A DNA stretch of 64,000 nt, taken from NCBI GenBank assembly GCA_963664035.2, contig OY760867.2, positions 1 to 64,000 on the forward strand, written 5' to 3'. Shown piece by piece: positions 43,147 through 51,475 of this stretch. This DNA comes from G958296245 sp963664035. Lineage in GTDB: Bacteria; Chloroflexota; Dehalococcoidia; Lucifugimonadales; G958296245. Position 1 is the first letter of the stretch, and each line of letters starts with the position of its first letter. The translations under genes and the position numbers were made by a program. Below the pieces are notes generated by a model. The model had not been told where the DNA came from. It searched no databases and saw only the letters and a list, made by a program, of their open reading frames with translations.

Positions 43147-44931
43147 ATGGGACAGATCGGTTTCGTAGGGCGGGACTTCTTCGGAGACCGGGGCTACGGC
43201 GCAGGGCCGGTCTATCTTGCGGACCTGGACCGGTGTACGCCGGCGGATGCGCTGGCGCCGCCCTCGCGCCGGGGCCGGTGGAGCGTGTACGACTACGAGA
43301 CGGAGGGCTTCGCCGGCGCGCTGCTCGTGGCGGGGCCGGAGACCGAGGCGCCTGAGATAACCTACCCGCTCGACGTTAGCGGCTGGCACGCGGTCTCCAT
43401 CGGGCTTCATCCCACGGACGGCGAGCAGACGGAGCGGCCGCACGTGCTGGCGCGGCTGACCGAGGACGACACCTTCTCGGACATCTACTGGTACGGAAAC
43501 GGTCACCACCTCTCGCGCCAGCGCCTCGAGGAGGTGTTCTGGAAGGCGGCGGACCTGACGGGCCAGCAGATAGTCTTCAGGCAGTACTCGCGCCGCGTCA
43601 TGCCGGGGGACGCCCCGGGCGCTGTGGAGTGTTCGGCGGTGCGTCTCGCCTTCATAAAGCTGGTACCCCTCAGCGACGCGGAGGTGGCGGCGCTGCAGGC
43701 GGAGCGGGAGGACCGGTCGACCAAGCGGCTCTACGCCCACAACGACTCGTTCAGCTTCCACAACTCGCTGCGGCCCACCACGGCGGAGGATATACGCCGC
43801 CAGGTCGAGCCGTACAGGGACACCGACTTCTCGCGCATGTACTGGGAGATGGGCAGCGGCGACATAGCCCACTACCCAAGCAAGACCGCCCACACCTGGT
43901 CCGACTCCGAGGCGCAGGGCGACTTCCAGCGCGTCGGCGACAGGCTGCGCCACGAGAGCTGGCGGGCGCTACGGGAGCGCGGCGTCGACCCGTTCCAGGA
44001 GGCGCTGGAGCATACCCACGAGATCGGCATGGAGTTCCACGCGGCGTACCGCCTCGCGGGCTGGACGTACCCGCCGCCGCTGCTCGACTACCAGTGGGTT
44101 GGCGGCTTCTACGAGAGCCACCCGGAGTGGCACTGCATCGACCGGGAGGGCAGGAACGTTCCGCGCATGTCGTACGTGTACAACCCGGTGCAGGACTACG
44201 CCATCGCCTTCCTGCGCGAGGTCGTGGCCAGCTACGACGTGGAGGGCGTCTGCCTGCTGTACAACCGGCGGCCCCCGTACATCGACCACGAGGAGGCGAC
44301 GATAGAGGGGTTCAAGGCCGAGCACGGCAAGGACCCGCGCGACCTGGACGAGCGCGACGAGCGTTGGCTGGCGTACAAGGCCGGCATCATCACGGCGTTC
44401 ATGCGGCGGGTGCGTGCGGAGATGGACGCGGCGGGACGTGAGCGTGGCAAGCGGGTGGACGTGGGGGCGTGCGTGCTGGGCAAGGAGGAGGATAACATCT
44501 ACTTCGCCCTGGACATACCGGCGTGGGTGAAGGAGGGGCTGATCGACACGCTGATCCCATACAGCCCCGCGCCGCTGGCGATGCCGGTCGAGACGGACAC
44601 GTGGGCGACCGCTGACCAGATCGCGCCGTTCGTGAAGGCCGTGGAGGGCTCGCCTGTCGTGATGGCGGCGAACATCATGCCGAGGCAGATGAGCCCCGAG
44701 GAGTTCAGGCGGAACGCGTCGATGTTGTACGGCGCGGGCGTCGAGAACCTCTTCTTCTGGGACTGCAACGGGCGCTGCAACTACAAGCCGATGTGGAACG
44801 CGCTGCGTCGGCTGGGGCACGTGGATGAGATCGAGGGGTGGAAGGCGTCCGGCGAGCCGGACCTGGGCGCGCCGCTGACGCGGTTGCGCAACCTGGGCGG
44901 CTGGCACATGGGCGCGATTGCGCCGGGGTAG
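43147..44931 (+). CDS. Two-domain glycosidase-like family protein, paralogue A3
   Basis: 594 residues. Same blocks as A1: ETEAPEITYPLDVSGWHAVSIG, RLAFIKLVPLSDAEV, YAHNDSFSFH, MYWEMGSGDIAHYP, HEIGMEFHAAYRLAGWTYPPPLLDY (Trp for Phe-His), ESHPEWHCIDREGRNVPRMSYVY, LLYNRRPPYIDHEE, EEDNIYFALDIPAWVKEGLIDTLIPYS, ENLFFWD. The C-terminal end WHMGAIAPG differs from the WD..Y.TPG of A1, A2, A5 and A6 and is shared with A4, its nearest relative. GGGAGGTGAGG precedes ATG 43147. Confidence 0.75.
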   Translation: MGQIGFVGRDFFGDRGYGAGPVYLADLDRCTPADALAPPSRRGRWSVYDYETEGFAGALLVAGPETEAPEITYPLDVSGWHAVSIGLHPTDGEQTERPHVLARLTEDDTFSDIYWYGNGHHLSRQRLEEVFWKAADLTGQQIVFRQYSRRVMPGDAPGAVECSAVRLAFIKLVPLSDAEVAALQAEREDRSTKRLYAHNDSFSFHNSLRPTTAEDIRRQVEPYRDTDFSRMYWEMGSGDIAHYPSKTAHTWSDSEAQGDFQRVGDRLRHESWRALRERGVDPFQEALEHTHEIGMEFHAAYRLAGWTYPPPLLDYQWVGGFYESHPEWHCIDREGRNVPRMSYVYNPVQDYAIAFLREVVASYDVEGVCLLYNRRPPYIDHEEATIEGFKAEHGKDPRDLDERDERWLAYKAGIITAFMRRVRAEMDAAGRERGKRVDVGACVLGKEEDNIYFALDIPAWVKEGLIDTLIPYSPAPLAMPVETDTWATADQIAPFVKAVEGSPVVMAANIMPRQMSPEEFRRNASMLYGAGVENLFFWDCNGRCNYKPMWNALRRLGHVDEIEGWKASGEPDLGAPLTRLRNLGGWHMGAIAPG

Positions 44932-44978
44932 GACAGTCAGGCTAGGGCGAGCGGGACACATTCAGGAGGTTTGGTTTC

Positions 44979-46724
44979 ATGGCAGAGCAAGACTTCTTTG
45001 GCGACCGGGGATTCAGCGGCGAGCCGGTATATCTGACCGACATGGACCGGTGCGCCCCGTCCGGCGCCATCGGGCGGGAGTCGGTGCGCGGGCAGTGGAG
45101 GGCCTACGACTACGAGACCGAGGGGTTCGACGGCGTGCTGTTGATGGCGGGGCCGGAGACCGAGGCGCCGGACATAGCATACCCGCTCGACGTCACGGGC
45201 TGGCACGCCGTCTCCATAGGCATACATCCCACGGACGGCGGGCAGAGCCGCCATTCGCGGCTGCTCGTGAAGCTGACCGGCGACGACGCATACGTCGAGG
45301 CCCTATGGGAGCCGGACGGGCACCTTGCGCGCCAGAGGCTGGAGGAGATATTTTTCAAAAACGCCGACCTGACGGGACAGCAGATACACTTCAGGCAGTT
45401 CAGGGACAGCCGGACCCCGGACAGCGACGCCGTCGCGGCCGAGTGCGGCGCCGCTCGCATCGCCTACGTCAAGCTGGTGCCCCTGACCGACGACGAGGTG
45501 CGGCGCGCCTCCGGCGGCCCCTCGGAGCGGCGGCTCTTCGCGCACTCGGACACCGACTGGGCAATGAGCAAGGGCACGGTAGACGGCATCAAGACCGTCA
45601 TCGAGCCGTACCGCGACACCGACTTCTCGCGCATGTACTGGGAAATGGGCAGCGGCGACCTGCTCCACTACCCGACGGACGTGGCCCGGAGCGTGGACGA
45701 GCTGGGCGTGCCCGACTACTCCCGCGCCTTCGACCGGCAGCGCGACGAGGGCTCGAAGAGGTTCTTCGACGATGGGGTGGACCCGTTCCAGGCGGCGCTG
45801 GACCACACCCACGACATGGGCATGGAGTTCCACGCGTCCTACAGGCTGGCGGGCTGGACGTACCCGCCGCCGCTACTCGACTACATGTGGGAGGGCGGCT
45901 TCTACGAGAGCCACCCGGAGTGGCACTGCATCGACCGGGAGGGGCGGAACGTGCCGCGCATGTCGTACGTCTACCCGGAGGTGCAGGACTTCGCGCTGGC
46001 CGTGCTGCGGGAGGTGGCGACGAAGTACGACGTGGAAGGCATATGCCTGCTGTACAACCGGCGGCCCCCGTACGTGGACCACGAGGAGCCTGTGCTGGCG
46101 GGGTTCCGGGCCGAGTACGGCAAGGACCCGCGCGACCTCGACGAGTTCGACGAGAGCTGGCTGCGGTACAAGGCAGGGGTGATTACCGGGTTCATGCGGC
46201 GCGTGCGCGGCGAGATGGAGGCGGTGGGGCGCGAGCGGGGCAAGCGGGTGGACGTGGGGGCGTGCGTGCTGGGCAAGGAGGAGGACAACCTCTACTTCGC
46301 GATGGACATACCGGCGTGGGTGAAGGAGGGGCTGATCGACACGCTGATCCCGTACAGCCCCGCGCCGCTGGCGATGCCGGTCGCGACCGATACGTGGGCG
46401 ACCGCGGAGCAGATCGCGCCGTTCGTGAAGGCCGTGGAGGGCTCGCCGGTCGTCATGGCTGCGAACATCATGCCTAGGCAGATGAGCCCGGAGGCGTTCA
46501 GGCGGAACGCGTCGATGCTGTACGGCGCGGGCGTCGAGAACCTCTTCTTCTGGGACTGCGAGGGCCGCTCCAACTACAAGCCGATGTGGAACGCGCTGCG
46601 CCGCCTGGGCCACGGGGAGGAGATCGAGGGGTGGAAGGCGTCCGGCGAGCCGGACTTGGGCGCGCCCCTGACGCGGCTGCGCACCCTGGGCGGCTGGCAC
46701 ATGGGCGCGATCGCGCCGGGATAA
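44979..46724 (+). CDS. Two-domain glycosidase-like family protein, paralogue A4
   Basis: 581 residues. Closest to A3: from the ESHPEWHCIDREGRNVPRMSY block to the end, long stretches are identical in protein and nearly so in DNA, while the N-terminal domain is more diverged. The barrel entry motif HND is changed here to FAHSDTD, and the RPTTAE-type block is replaced by MSKGTVDGIKTV, so A4 may differ in activity. YWEMGSGDLLHYP, LLYNRRPPYVDHEE and ENLFFWD are kept. AGGAGGTTTGG precedes ATG 44979. Confidence 0.75.
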   Translation: MAEQDFFGDRGFSGEPVYLTDMDRCAPSGAIGRESVRGQWRAYDYETEGFDGVLLMAGPETEAPDIAYPLDVTGWHAVSIGIHPTDGGQSRHSRLLVKLTGDDAYVEALWEPDGHLARQRLEEIFFKNADLTGQQIHFRQFRDSRTPDSDAVAAECGAARIAYVKLVPLTDDEVRRASGGPSERRLFAHSDTDWAMSKGTVDGIKTVIEPYRDTDFSRMYWEMGSGDLLHYPTDVARSVDELGVPDYSRAFDRQRDEGSKRFFDDGVDPFQAALDHTHDMGMEFHASYRLAGWTYPPPLLDYMWEGGFYESHPEWHCIDREGRNVPRMSYVYPEVQDFALAVLREVATKYDVEGICLLYNRRPPYVDHEEPVLAGFRAEYGKDPRDLDEFDESWLRYKAGVITGFMRRVRGEMEAVGRERGKRVDVGACVLGKEEDNLYFAMDIPAWVKEGLIDTLIPYSPAPLAMPVATDTWATAEQIAPFVKAVEGSPVVMAANIMPRQMSPEAFRRNASMLYGAGVENLFFWDCEGRSNYKPMWNALRRLGHGEEIEGWKASGEPDLGAPLTRLRTLGGWHMGAIAPG

Positions 46725-46748
46725 GATGGCAAGGGGACGAAACCGGCC

Positions 46749-47357
46749 ATGCAAGAAGTGACTTTCCAATTCACCATGCCGGACGGCGAGCCGGCGAGCG
46801 GCGACGTGCTGGCGGCCTACCCGGACGGAAGATACCTGGTGGGCCAAACCCGCGGCGGCATGGTCAGCTTGAAGCTGTACCGCACCGATCTGCGGATGAC
46901 GGTCTTGGCGGCCGCCGACGGCTGCCTGCCGTTCCACGCCGACGTGACTCCGGGGGAGGAGCGGACGGTCACGTTGGACATCCTGCCGTCTCCCGACGAC
47001 AGGCAGGCGCTGATCTTCACTCGGAGAGGACCTGAAGCGTCGGCATACCACTTCACGCGGAGCACGGGATATATACCCGGTATCGAGGGACGCCTTCGCC
47101 CGCACAGGGAGGCCGACGGTCGCCACTGCCTCTACACCGACAACATCGCCGTCAACGGGCAGGCATGGTATCCCTGTACCCCCTTCGAGGTGGGAGACCG
47201 CCTCGAGCTTCTCGACGTCTACGGCGTAGAGACGACCGTCCGATTCCTGGTGGTGAGGGAACCGTTTTCGCTCGTCGAGTACACGGCGGCCAAGACTTAC
47301 GATGGCGAGAGATACGGCGTCAGTTACACTGCCCCCGGCGCCTACGGGGGTGCGTGA
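46749..47357 (+). CDS. Beta-rich hypothetical protein inside the paralogue array
   Basis: 202 residues. The first ~78 (VTFQFTMPDGEPASGDVLAAYPDGRYLVGQTRGGMVSLKLYRTDLRMTVLAAADG...GEERTVTLDI) look like a carboxypeptidase-regulatory-type beta-sandwich. The second half (GYIPGIEGRLRPH...LYTDNIAVNGQAWYPCTPFEVGDRLELLDVYG) is also beta-rich and resembles no family I can name. It starts 24 nt after A4 and its stop overlaps the next start (TGATG), so it pairs with the PaREP1-like gene. Confidence 0.65.
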   Translation: MQEVTFQFTMPDGEPASGDVLAAYPDGRYLVGQTRGGMVSLKLYRTDLRMTVLAAADGCLPFHADVTPGEERTVTLDILPSPDDRQALIFTRRGPEASAYHFTRSTGYIPGIEGRLRPHREADGRHCLYTDNIAVNGQAWYPCTPFEVGDRLELLDVYGVETTVRFLVVREPFSLVEYTAAKTYDGERYGVSYTAPGAYGGA

Positions 47358-47746
47358 TGCTGAGTCCGGAGCGTCATCGGGAGATCAGCGCGCAGTTCCT
47401 CGAGCACGCCGAGGCCGAGCTTGAGAGCGGCGACCCCCTGCAGGCATCCGAAAAGGCGTGGGGCGCGGTTGCCCACTGCGTACACGCCATCGTCCGCCAG
47501 CGAGGGCGGGAGGTGAGATCGCACGCGGGGCTGGAGGCCGTGATCATGGAGTTGATCAAGCGGGAGCCTGAGCGCCGCGTCCACAGGCGGAGGCTGTACG
47601 ATTCGGTCTACCGTCTTCACACCAACTTCTACCGAGACGAACTCTCCGAGGACGACGTGAGGCAGAGGATCGAGGACGCCGCAGAGCTGGTCGAGGCGCT
47701 GGAGGAGTTGAGCGCGGTGGGACAGTCGGCGCAAAGACAGAAGTGA
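47357..47746 (+). CDS. PaREP1/HEPN-superfamily small protein
   Basis: 129 residues from ATG 47357 (overlapping the upstream stop by one base). The sequence LESGDPLQASEKAWGAVAHCVHAIVRQRGREVRSHAGLEAVIMEL followed by RLHTNFYRDELSEDDVRQRIEDAAELVEAL is characteristic of PaREP1 proteins, all-helical and related to HEPN domains. HEPN proteins often act as RNases or toxins, but the R-x4-6-H active site is not clearly formed here (RLHTNF). Probably co-translated with the beta-rich protein. Role within the array unknown. Confidence 0.75.
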   Translation: MLSPERHREISAQFLEHAEAELESGDPLQASEKAWGAVAHCVHAIVRQRGREVRSHAGLEAVIMELIKREPERRVHRRRLYDSVYRLHTNFYRDELSEDDVRQRIEDAAELVEALEELSAVGQSAQRQK

Positions 47747-47771
47747 CTTCCAGTTCAAGAGGAGGCCCAAT

Positions 47772-49574
47772 ATGGGCAGAGACTACATAGACGACCGCGC
47801 CTTCGAGGGCAAGCCGGTCTACTTCACAGACATGGACAGTTGCGAGCCGTCCTCGGCGGTGTCGCCGTACCCCGGCCTCGGCCGGTGGCGCTCGCTGGAG
47901 TACGAGGCGGAGGGGCTTACGGGCACGATGCTGCTCGCCGGCCCGGAGACCGCAGCCTCGCCCGTGACGTACCGGCTGCCTGTGTCGGGATGGCACGCGA
48001 TATCCGTCGGCTCATACGGCGGCGTGGTGTGGGCGGGCGAGGGCTCGCAGGGCGTACACCTGCGCACGAAGACCCTCGTGCTGGCGCGGCTGACCGGCGA
48101 GGATACGTTCAGCCCGCTGTCGCTGCCCGAGGCGTGGCTGCGACCGGGCGAGGAGGAGGACGAGGTGCTGCGCGACATGTACTGGAAGGTCGCAGACCTG
48201 ACCGGCCAGGACATCGTGCTCGGGCAGCTCGGCTGGCGGGTGGCGCCCGGAGACGGGACCGGCAGCTTCGCCTCGCGCACCGCGAGGATCGCCTACGTCA
48301 AGGTGGTGCCGCTGTCCGACGCGGAGGTCGAGGCGGTGCAGGCGGACCGCCGGCGAAGCGACACGAAGCGGGTCTTCGTCCACAACGACATGTTCTCCTT
48401 CTTCTACGGGTGCCGCCCCACGACCGAGGGCGACATCCGGCGGCACCTGGAGCCGAACCGCGACAGCGATATTTCTCGTGTCTACTGGGAGGTGGGCGGC
48501 GGCGACCTGCCCAAGTACCCCTCACGGGTTGGGCGGGACATAAGCTTCTACGGCCTGAACGACTTTGTCAGGGTGGGCGACCGGCTCGTGTCGGAGGCGA
48601 GGAGGGTGCTGAGGGAGAAGGGGATAGACCAGGTGCGGGTGGCGCTCGACCACTCCCGCGAGATGGGCCTGGAGTTCCACGCCTGTTACCGCGTGGCCGG
48701 GTTCCACTACCCGCCGCCCATCGACCATGCCAACTTCGGCGCCAGCTTCTACAAGCAGCACCCGGAATGGCGCGGCACGGACAGGGAGGGCAATACGACG
48801 CCCAGGATGGCGTACTCCTATCCCGGGGTGCGCCGGTACGTTCTGCTGATGCTCCGGGAGATACTGGAGTACGGCGTGGACGGGCTCTGCCTGCTCTACA
48901 ACCGGAGACCCCCGCTGGTCGAGTACGAGCAGCCCGTGGTGGACGGCTTCATGGAGGAGCACGGCGAGGACCCGCGCCGGCTCGACGACGACGCCCCCGT
49001 GTGGCTGAAGTACAGGGCGGGTGTCCTCACGCAGTTCATGCGCGAGGTGCGCGAGTTGGTGGACGAGACGGCGGCGGCGCAGGGTAGGGAGATAGCCGTC
49101 TCCGCGGTCGTGCTCAACTCCGAGGAGTCGAACCTGTACAACGCCATGGACCTGAAGGCGTGGGTCGAAGAGGGGCTGGTGGACACGCTGATACCGTACA
49201 CCTCCGAGCCGAACATCAGCAGCACGGAGGTCGGGTGGAGCGATCCGGCCAGCGCCGAGTACTTCGTCTCGCTAACGAAGGGTACGAAGTGCAAGCTGGC
49301 CCTGAACCTGATGCCCAGGGGCCTGACCGCGGAGCAGTACCGGACACTGGCGGCCTCGCTGTACGAGGTCGGGGTCGAGAACCTCTTCTTCTGGGACGCC
49401 GACATGCTACAGCAGCGGTTCAGCAGCGAAGCGTCGTGGAACGCGCTGAGGCGGCTGGGCCACGGGGAAGAGGTCGAGGCATGGGTTGCCGGCGGCAAGC
49501 CCAGCCTGGCCACCAAGGCGCTGAAGCTGACGCGCATCGGGGACTGGGACGTCTCCTACGACACGCCCGGCTGA
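47772..49574 (+). CDS. Two-domain glycosidase-like family protein, paralogue A5
   Basis: 600 residues. Blocks: ETAASPVTYRLPVSGWHAISVG, a longer loop with WAGEGSQGVHLRTKTLVLARLTGEDTFSPL, RIAYVKVVPLSDAEVEA, FVHNDMFSFFYGCRPTTEGDIRRHLEP, VYWEVGGGDLPKYP, SREMGLEFHACYRVAGFHYPPPIDH, LCLLYNRRPPLVEYEQP, NSEESNLYNAMDLKAWVEEGLVDTLIPYTSEP, ENLFFWD and the end WDVSYDTPG. AAGAGGAGG before ATG 47772. About 70 nt with a REP palindrome separate it from A6. Confidence 0.75.
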   Translation: MGRDYIDDRAFEGKPVYFTDMDSCEPSSAVSPYPGLGRWRSLEYEAEGLTGTMLLAGPETAASPVTYRLPVSGWHAISVGSYGGVVWAGEGSQGVHLRTKTLVLARLTGEDTFSPLSLPEAWLRPGEEEDEVLRDMYWKVADLTGQDIVLGQLGWRVAPGDGTGSFASRTARIAYVKVVPLSDAEVEAVQADRRRSDTKRVFVHNDMFSFFYGCRPTTEGDIRRHLEPNRDSDISRVYWEVGGGDLPKYPSRVGRDISFYGLNDFVRVGDRLVSEARRVLREKGIDQVRVALDHSREMGLEFHACYRVAGFHYPPPIDHANFGASFYKQHPEWRGTDREGNTTPRMAYSYPGVRRYVLLMLREILEYGVDGLCLLYNRRPPLVEYEQPVVDGFMEEHGEDPRRLDDDAPVWLKYRAGVLTQFMREVRELVDETAAAQGREIAVSAVVLNSEESNLYNAMDLKAWVEEGLVDTLIPYTSEPNISSTEVGWSDPASAEYFVSLTKGTKCKLALNLMPRGLTAEQYRTLAASLYEVGVENLFFWDADMLQQRFSSEASWNALRRLGHGEEVEAWVAGGKPSLATKALKLTRIGDWDVSYDTPG

Positions 49575-49594
49575 TTCGCGCTCCCGGGCGGGAA

Positions 49595-49613
49595 GGTGGG
49601 TTTGAAACCCGCC
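49595..49613. repeat. REP-like palindrome between A5 and A6
   Basis: GGTGGGTTTGAAACCCGCC, followed by CCTACG, lies between the A5 stop and the A6 ribosome site. In the transcript it would form a hairpin. Confidence 0.6.
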
Positions 49614-49645
49614 CCTACGTCGGAAGACTACTTGGAGGATGTGGA

Positions 49646-51442
49646 ATGACAGTTACCGAACGGATAGCAGACCGGGGGCTCAGCGGCGAGCCCATCTATC
49701 GGACAGACATGGACAACTGCGTCCCGGCGGACGCCGTCTCCGAGACGGCCAGGCACAGGCGTTGGCGCAAGATGAGCTACGTCGCGCAAGACGGCATGTC
49801 GGGCGTCATGCTCATGGCCGGGCCGGAGACGGCGGCCCCGGACGTCACGTACCCGCTGGGGGTATCCGGCTGGCACGCGGTGTCGATCGGCGTCTATGGG
49901 GCGCGGCGGCACGAGGTCGGGATCATGGTGCGGCTCAGCAGCGACGACACCTTCCACATCCTGACCCTGCCGGAGGTTCCGGCGCCCGCGGCCGGTACGG
50001 GCGGCAAGATGAAGGAAGTTCACGACCCAGGCATCCACGAGCTCTACTGGCGCGCGGCGGACCTGACCGGCGAGGACCTGGTCATCGGGCAGGAGCAGTG
50101 GCGCGGCGCACCCGGCGACGGCCCGGGCTCGTACGCGTCGCAGGAAAGCCGGATAGCCTACGTCAAACTGGTGCCCCTCACGGACGCCGAGGTCGCCGAG
50201 GTGCTGGCCGACCGCGAGCGCAGCGACACGAAGCGGCTGTTCGTTCACAACGACTCCCACGGCGTCCACGTACGGCCCCGCCCGACGACCGCCGAGGAGA
50301 TACGCCGGCACATCGAGCCGTACCGCGACAGCGACATCGCCAGGGTCTACTGGGAGTCCGGCATGGGCGACCTGCTGCACTACTTCTCGAAGATCGGCAG
50401 GATACCGTCGTACTACGGGCTGGAGGACTACGTTGGGATTCACTACCGGTGGGGCGCCGAGAGCTGGCGCTCGCTCCAGGAGCAGGGGATAGACCCATTC
50501 CAGGTGGCGTTGGAGCACGCGCACAAGGTGGGCGTGGAGTTCCACGCGAGCTACCGGGTGGCCGGCTTCCACTTCCCGCCGAACCACGACCACTTCGACT
50601 ACGGATCGACCTTCTACGACCACCACCCGGAGTGGCGCGCCAAGGACCGAGACGGCAACGTGACGCCCAGGCTATCCTACGCGTACGAGGGGGTGCGCCG
50701 GTACGTGGTCATGCTGCTGCGCGAGATGGCCGGCTACGACGTGGACGGCGTGTGCCTGCTCTACAACCGGCGCCCGCCGCTGGTCGAGTACGACGACCCG
50801 GTGGTGGAGGGCTTCCGGCGCGAGTACGGCGAGGACCCGCGCGCCGTCGCGGACGACGACCCGCGCTGGCTCTCGTACCGCGCCGGCGTGCTGACCCAGT
50901 TCCACCGCGAGGTGCGCGAGGCGATGGACGACGAGGCGCGGCGGCAGGGCAGGCGGCCCATCAAGATAACCGCCGTCGTCATGAGCACCGAGCAGGAGAA
51001 CCTATACAACGCCATGGACCTCAAGGCGTGGGTCGACGAGGGCCTCGTGGATACCCTCGTTTCCTATACGTCGGCGCCGAACCTGGACAGCATGAAGCAG
51101 TCCTGGACCGACGCGAGCGCGGCCGAGTACTTCGTCTCGCTGACGAAGGGCACGGCGTGCGAGCTAGCGGTCAACCTGATGCCGCGCCACCTCAGCTCGG
51201 AGGAGTACAGGCGGCGCGTCGGGCCTCTCTACGACGTGGGCGTCGAGAACTTCTTCTTCTGGGACTCGGACGTACACCAGGCCCGGTCCGACAACTCCAA
51301 CAACTGGAACGGCCTGATGCGGCTGGGCCACCGCGAGGAGGTCCAGGCATGGCTCCAGTCGGGGCAGCCTGACCTGCGCACGACCTGGACGCCGCTGGCC
51401 GTGCTCGGCGACTGGGACCTGGCGTATGAGACGCCTGGGTAG
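49646..51442 (+). CDS. Two-domain glycosidase-like family protein, paralogue A6
   Basis: 598 residues from ATG 49646, with TTGGAGGATG upstream; the open frame continues 162 codons further but that part is antisense-like sequence within A5. Blocks: ETAAPDVTYPLGVSGWHAVSIG, RIAYVKLVPLTDAEVAE, FVHNDSHGVHVRPRPTTAEEIRRHIEPYRDSD, VYWESGMGDLLHYF, HKVGVEFHASYRVAGFHFPPNHDH, VCLLYNRRPPLVEYDDP, STEQENLYNAMDLKAWVDEGLVDTLVSYTSAP, ENFFFWD, WDLAYETPG. Followed after 33 nt by the Gfo/Idh/MocA gene. Confidence 0.75.
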   Translation: MTVTERIADRGLSGEPIYRTDMDNCVPADAVSETARHRRWRKMSYVAQDGMSGVMLMAGPETAAPDVTYPLGVSGWHAVSIGVYGARRHEVGIMVRLSSDDTFHILTLPEVPAPAAGTGGKMKEVHDPGIHELYWRAADLTGEDLVIGQEQWRGAPGDGPGSYASQESRIAYVKLVPLTDAEVAEVLADRERSDTKRLFVHNDSHGVHVRPRPTTAEEIRRHIEPYRDSDIARVYWESGMGDLLHYFSKIGRIPSYYGLEDYVGIHYRWGAESWRSLQEQGIDPFQVALEHAHKVGVEFHASYRVAGFHFPPNHDHFDYGSTFYDHHPEWRAKDRDGNVTPRLSYAYEGVRRYVVMLLREMAGYDVDGVCLLYNRRPPLVEYDDPVVEGFRREYGEDPRAVADDDPRWLSYRAGVLTQFHREVREAMDDEARRQGRRPIKITAVVMSTEQENLYNAMDLKAWVDEGLVDTLVSYTSAPNLDSMKQSWTDASAAEYFVSLTKGTACELAVNLMPRHLSSEEYRRRVGPLYDVGVENFFFWDSDVHQARSDNSNNWNGLMRLGHREEVQAWLQSGQPDLRTTWTPLAVLGDWDLAYETPG

Positions 51443-51475
51443 GGCCATAGGGCGAGACCAGCGAAAGGAACGACC

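Noticed and set aside
49160..49645. A 162-codon N-terminal extension of paralogue A6.
   Set aside because: It runs over the 3' part of A5 in another frame and its composition is Gly/Arg-rich shadow sequence. ATG 49646 has a good ribosome site and aligns with the other family starts.
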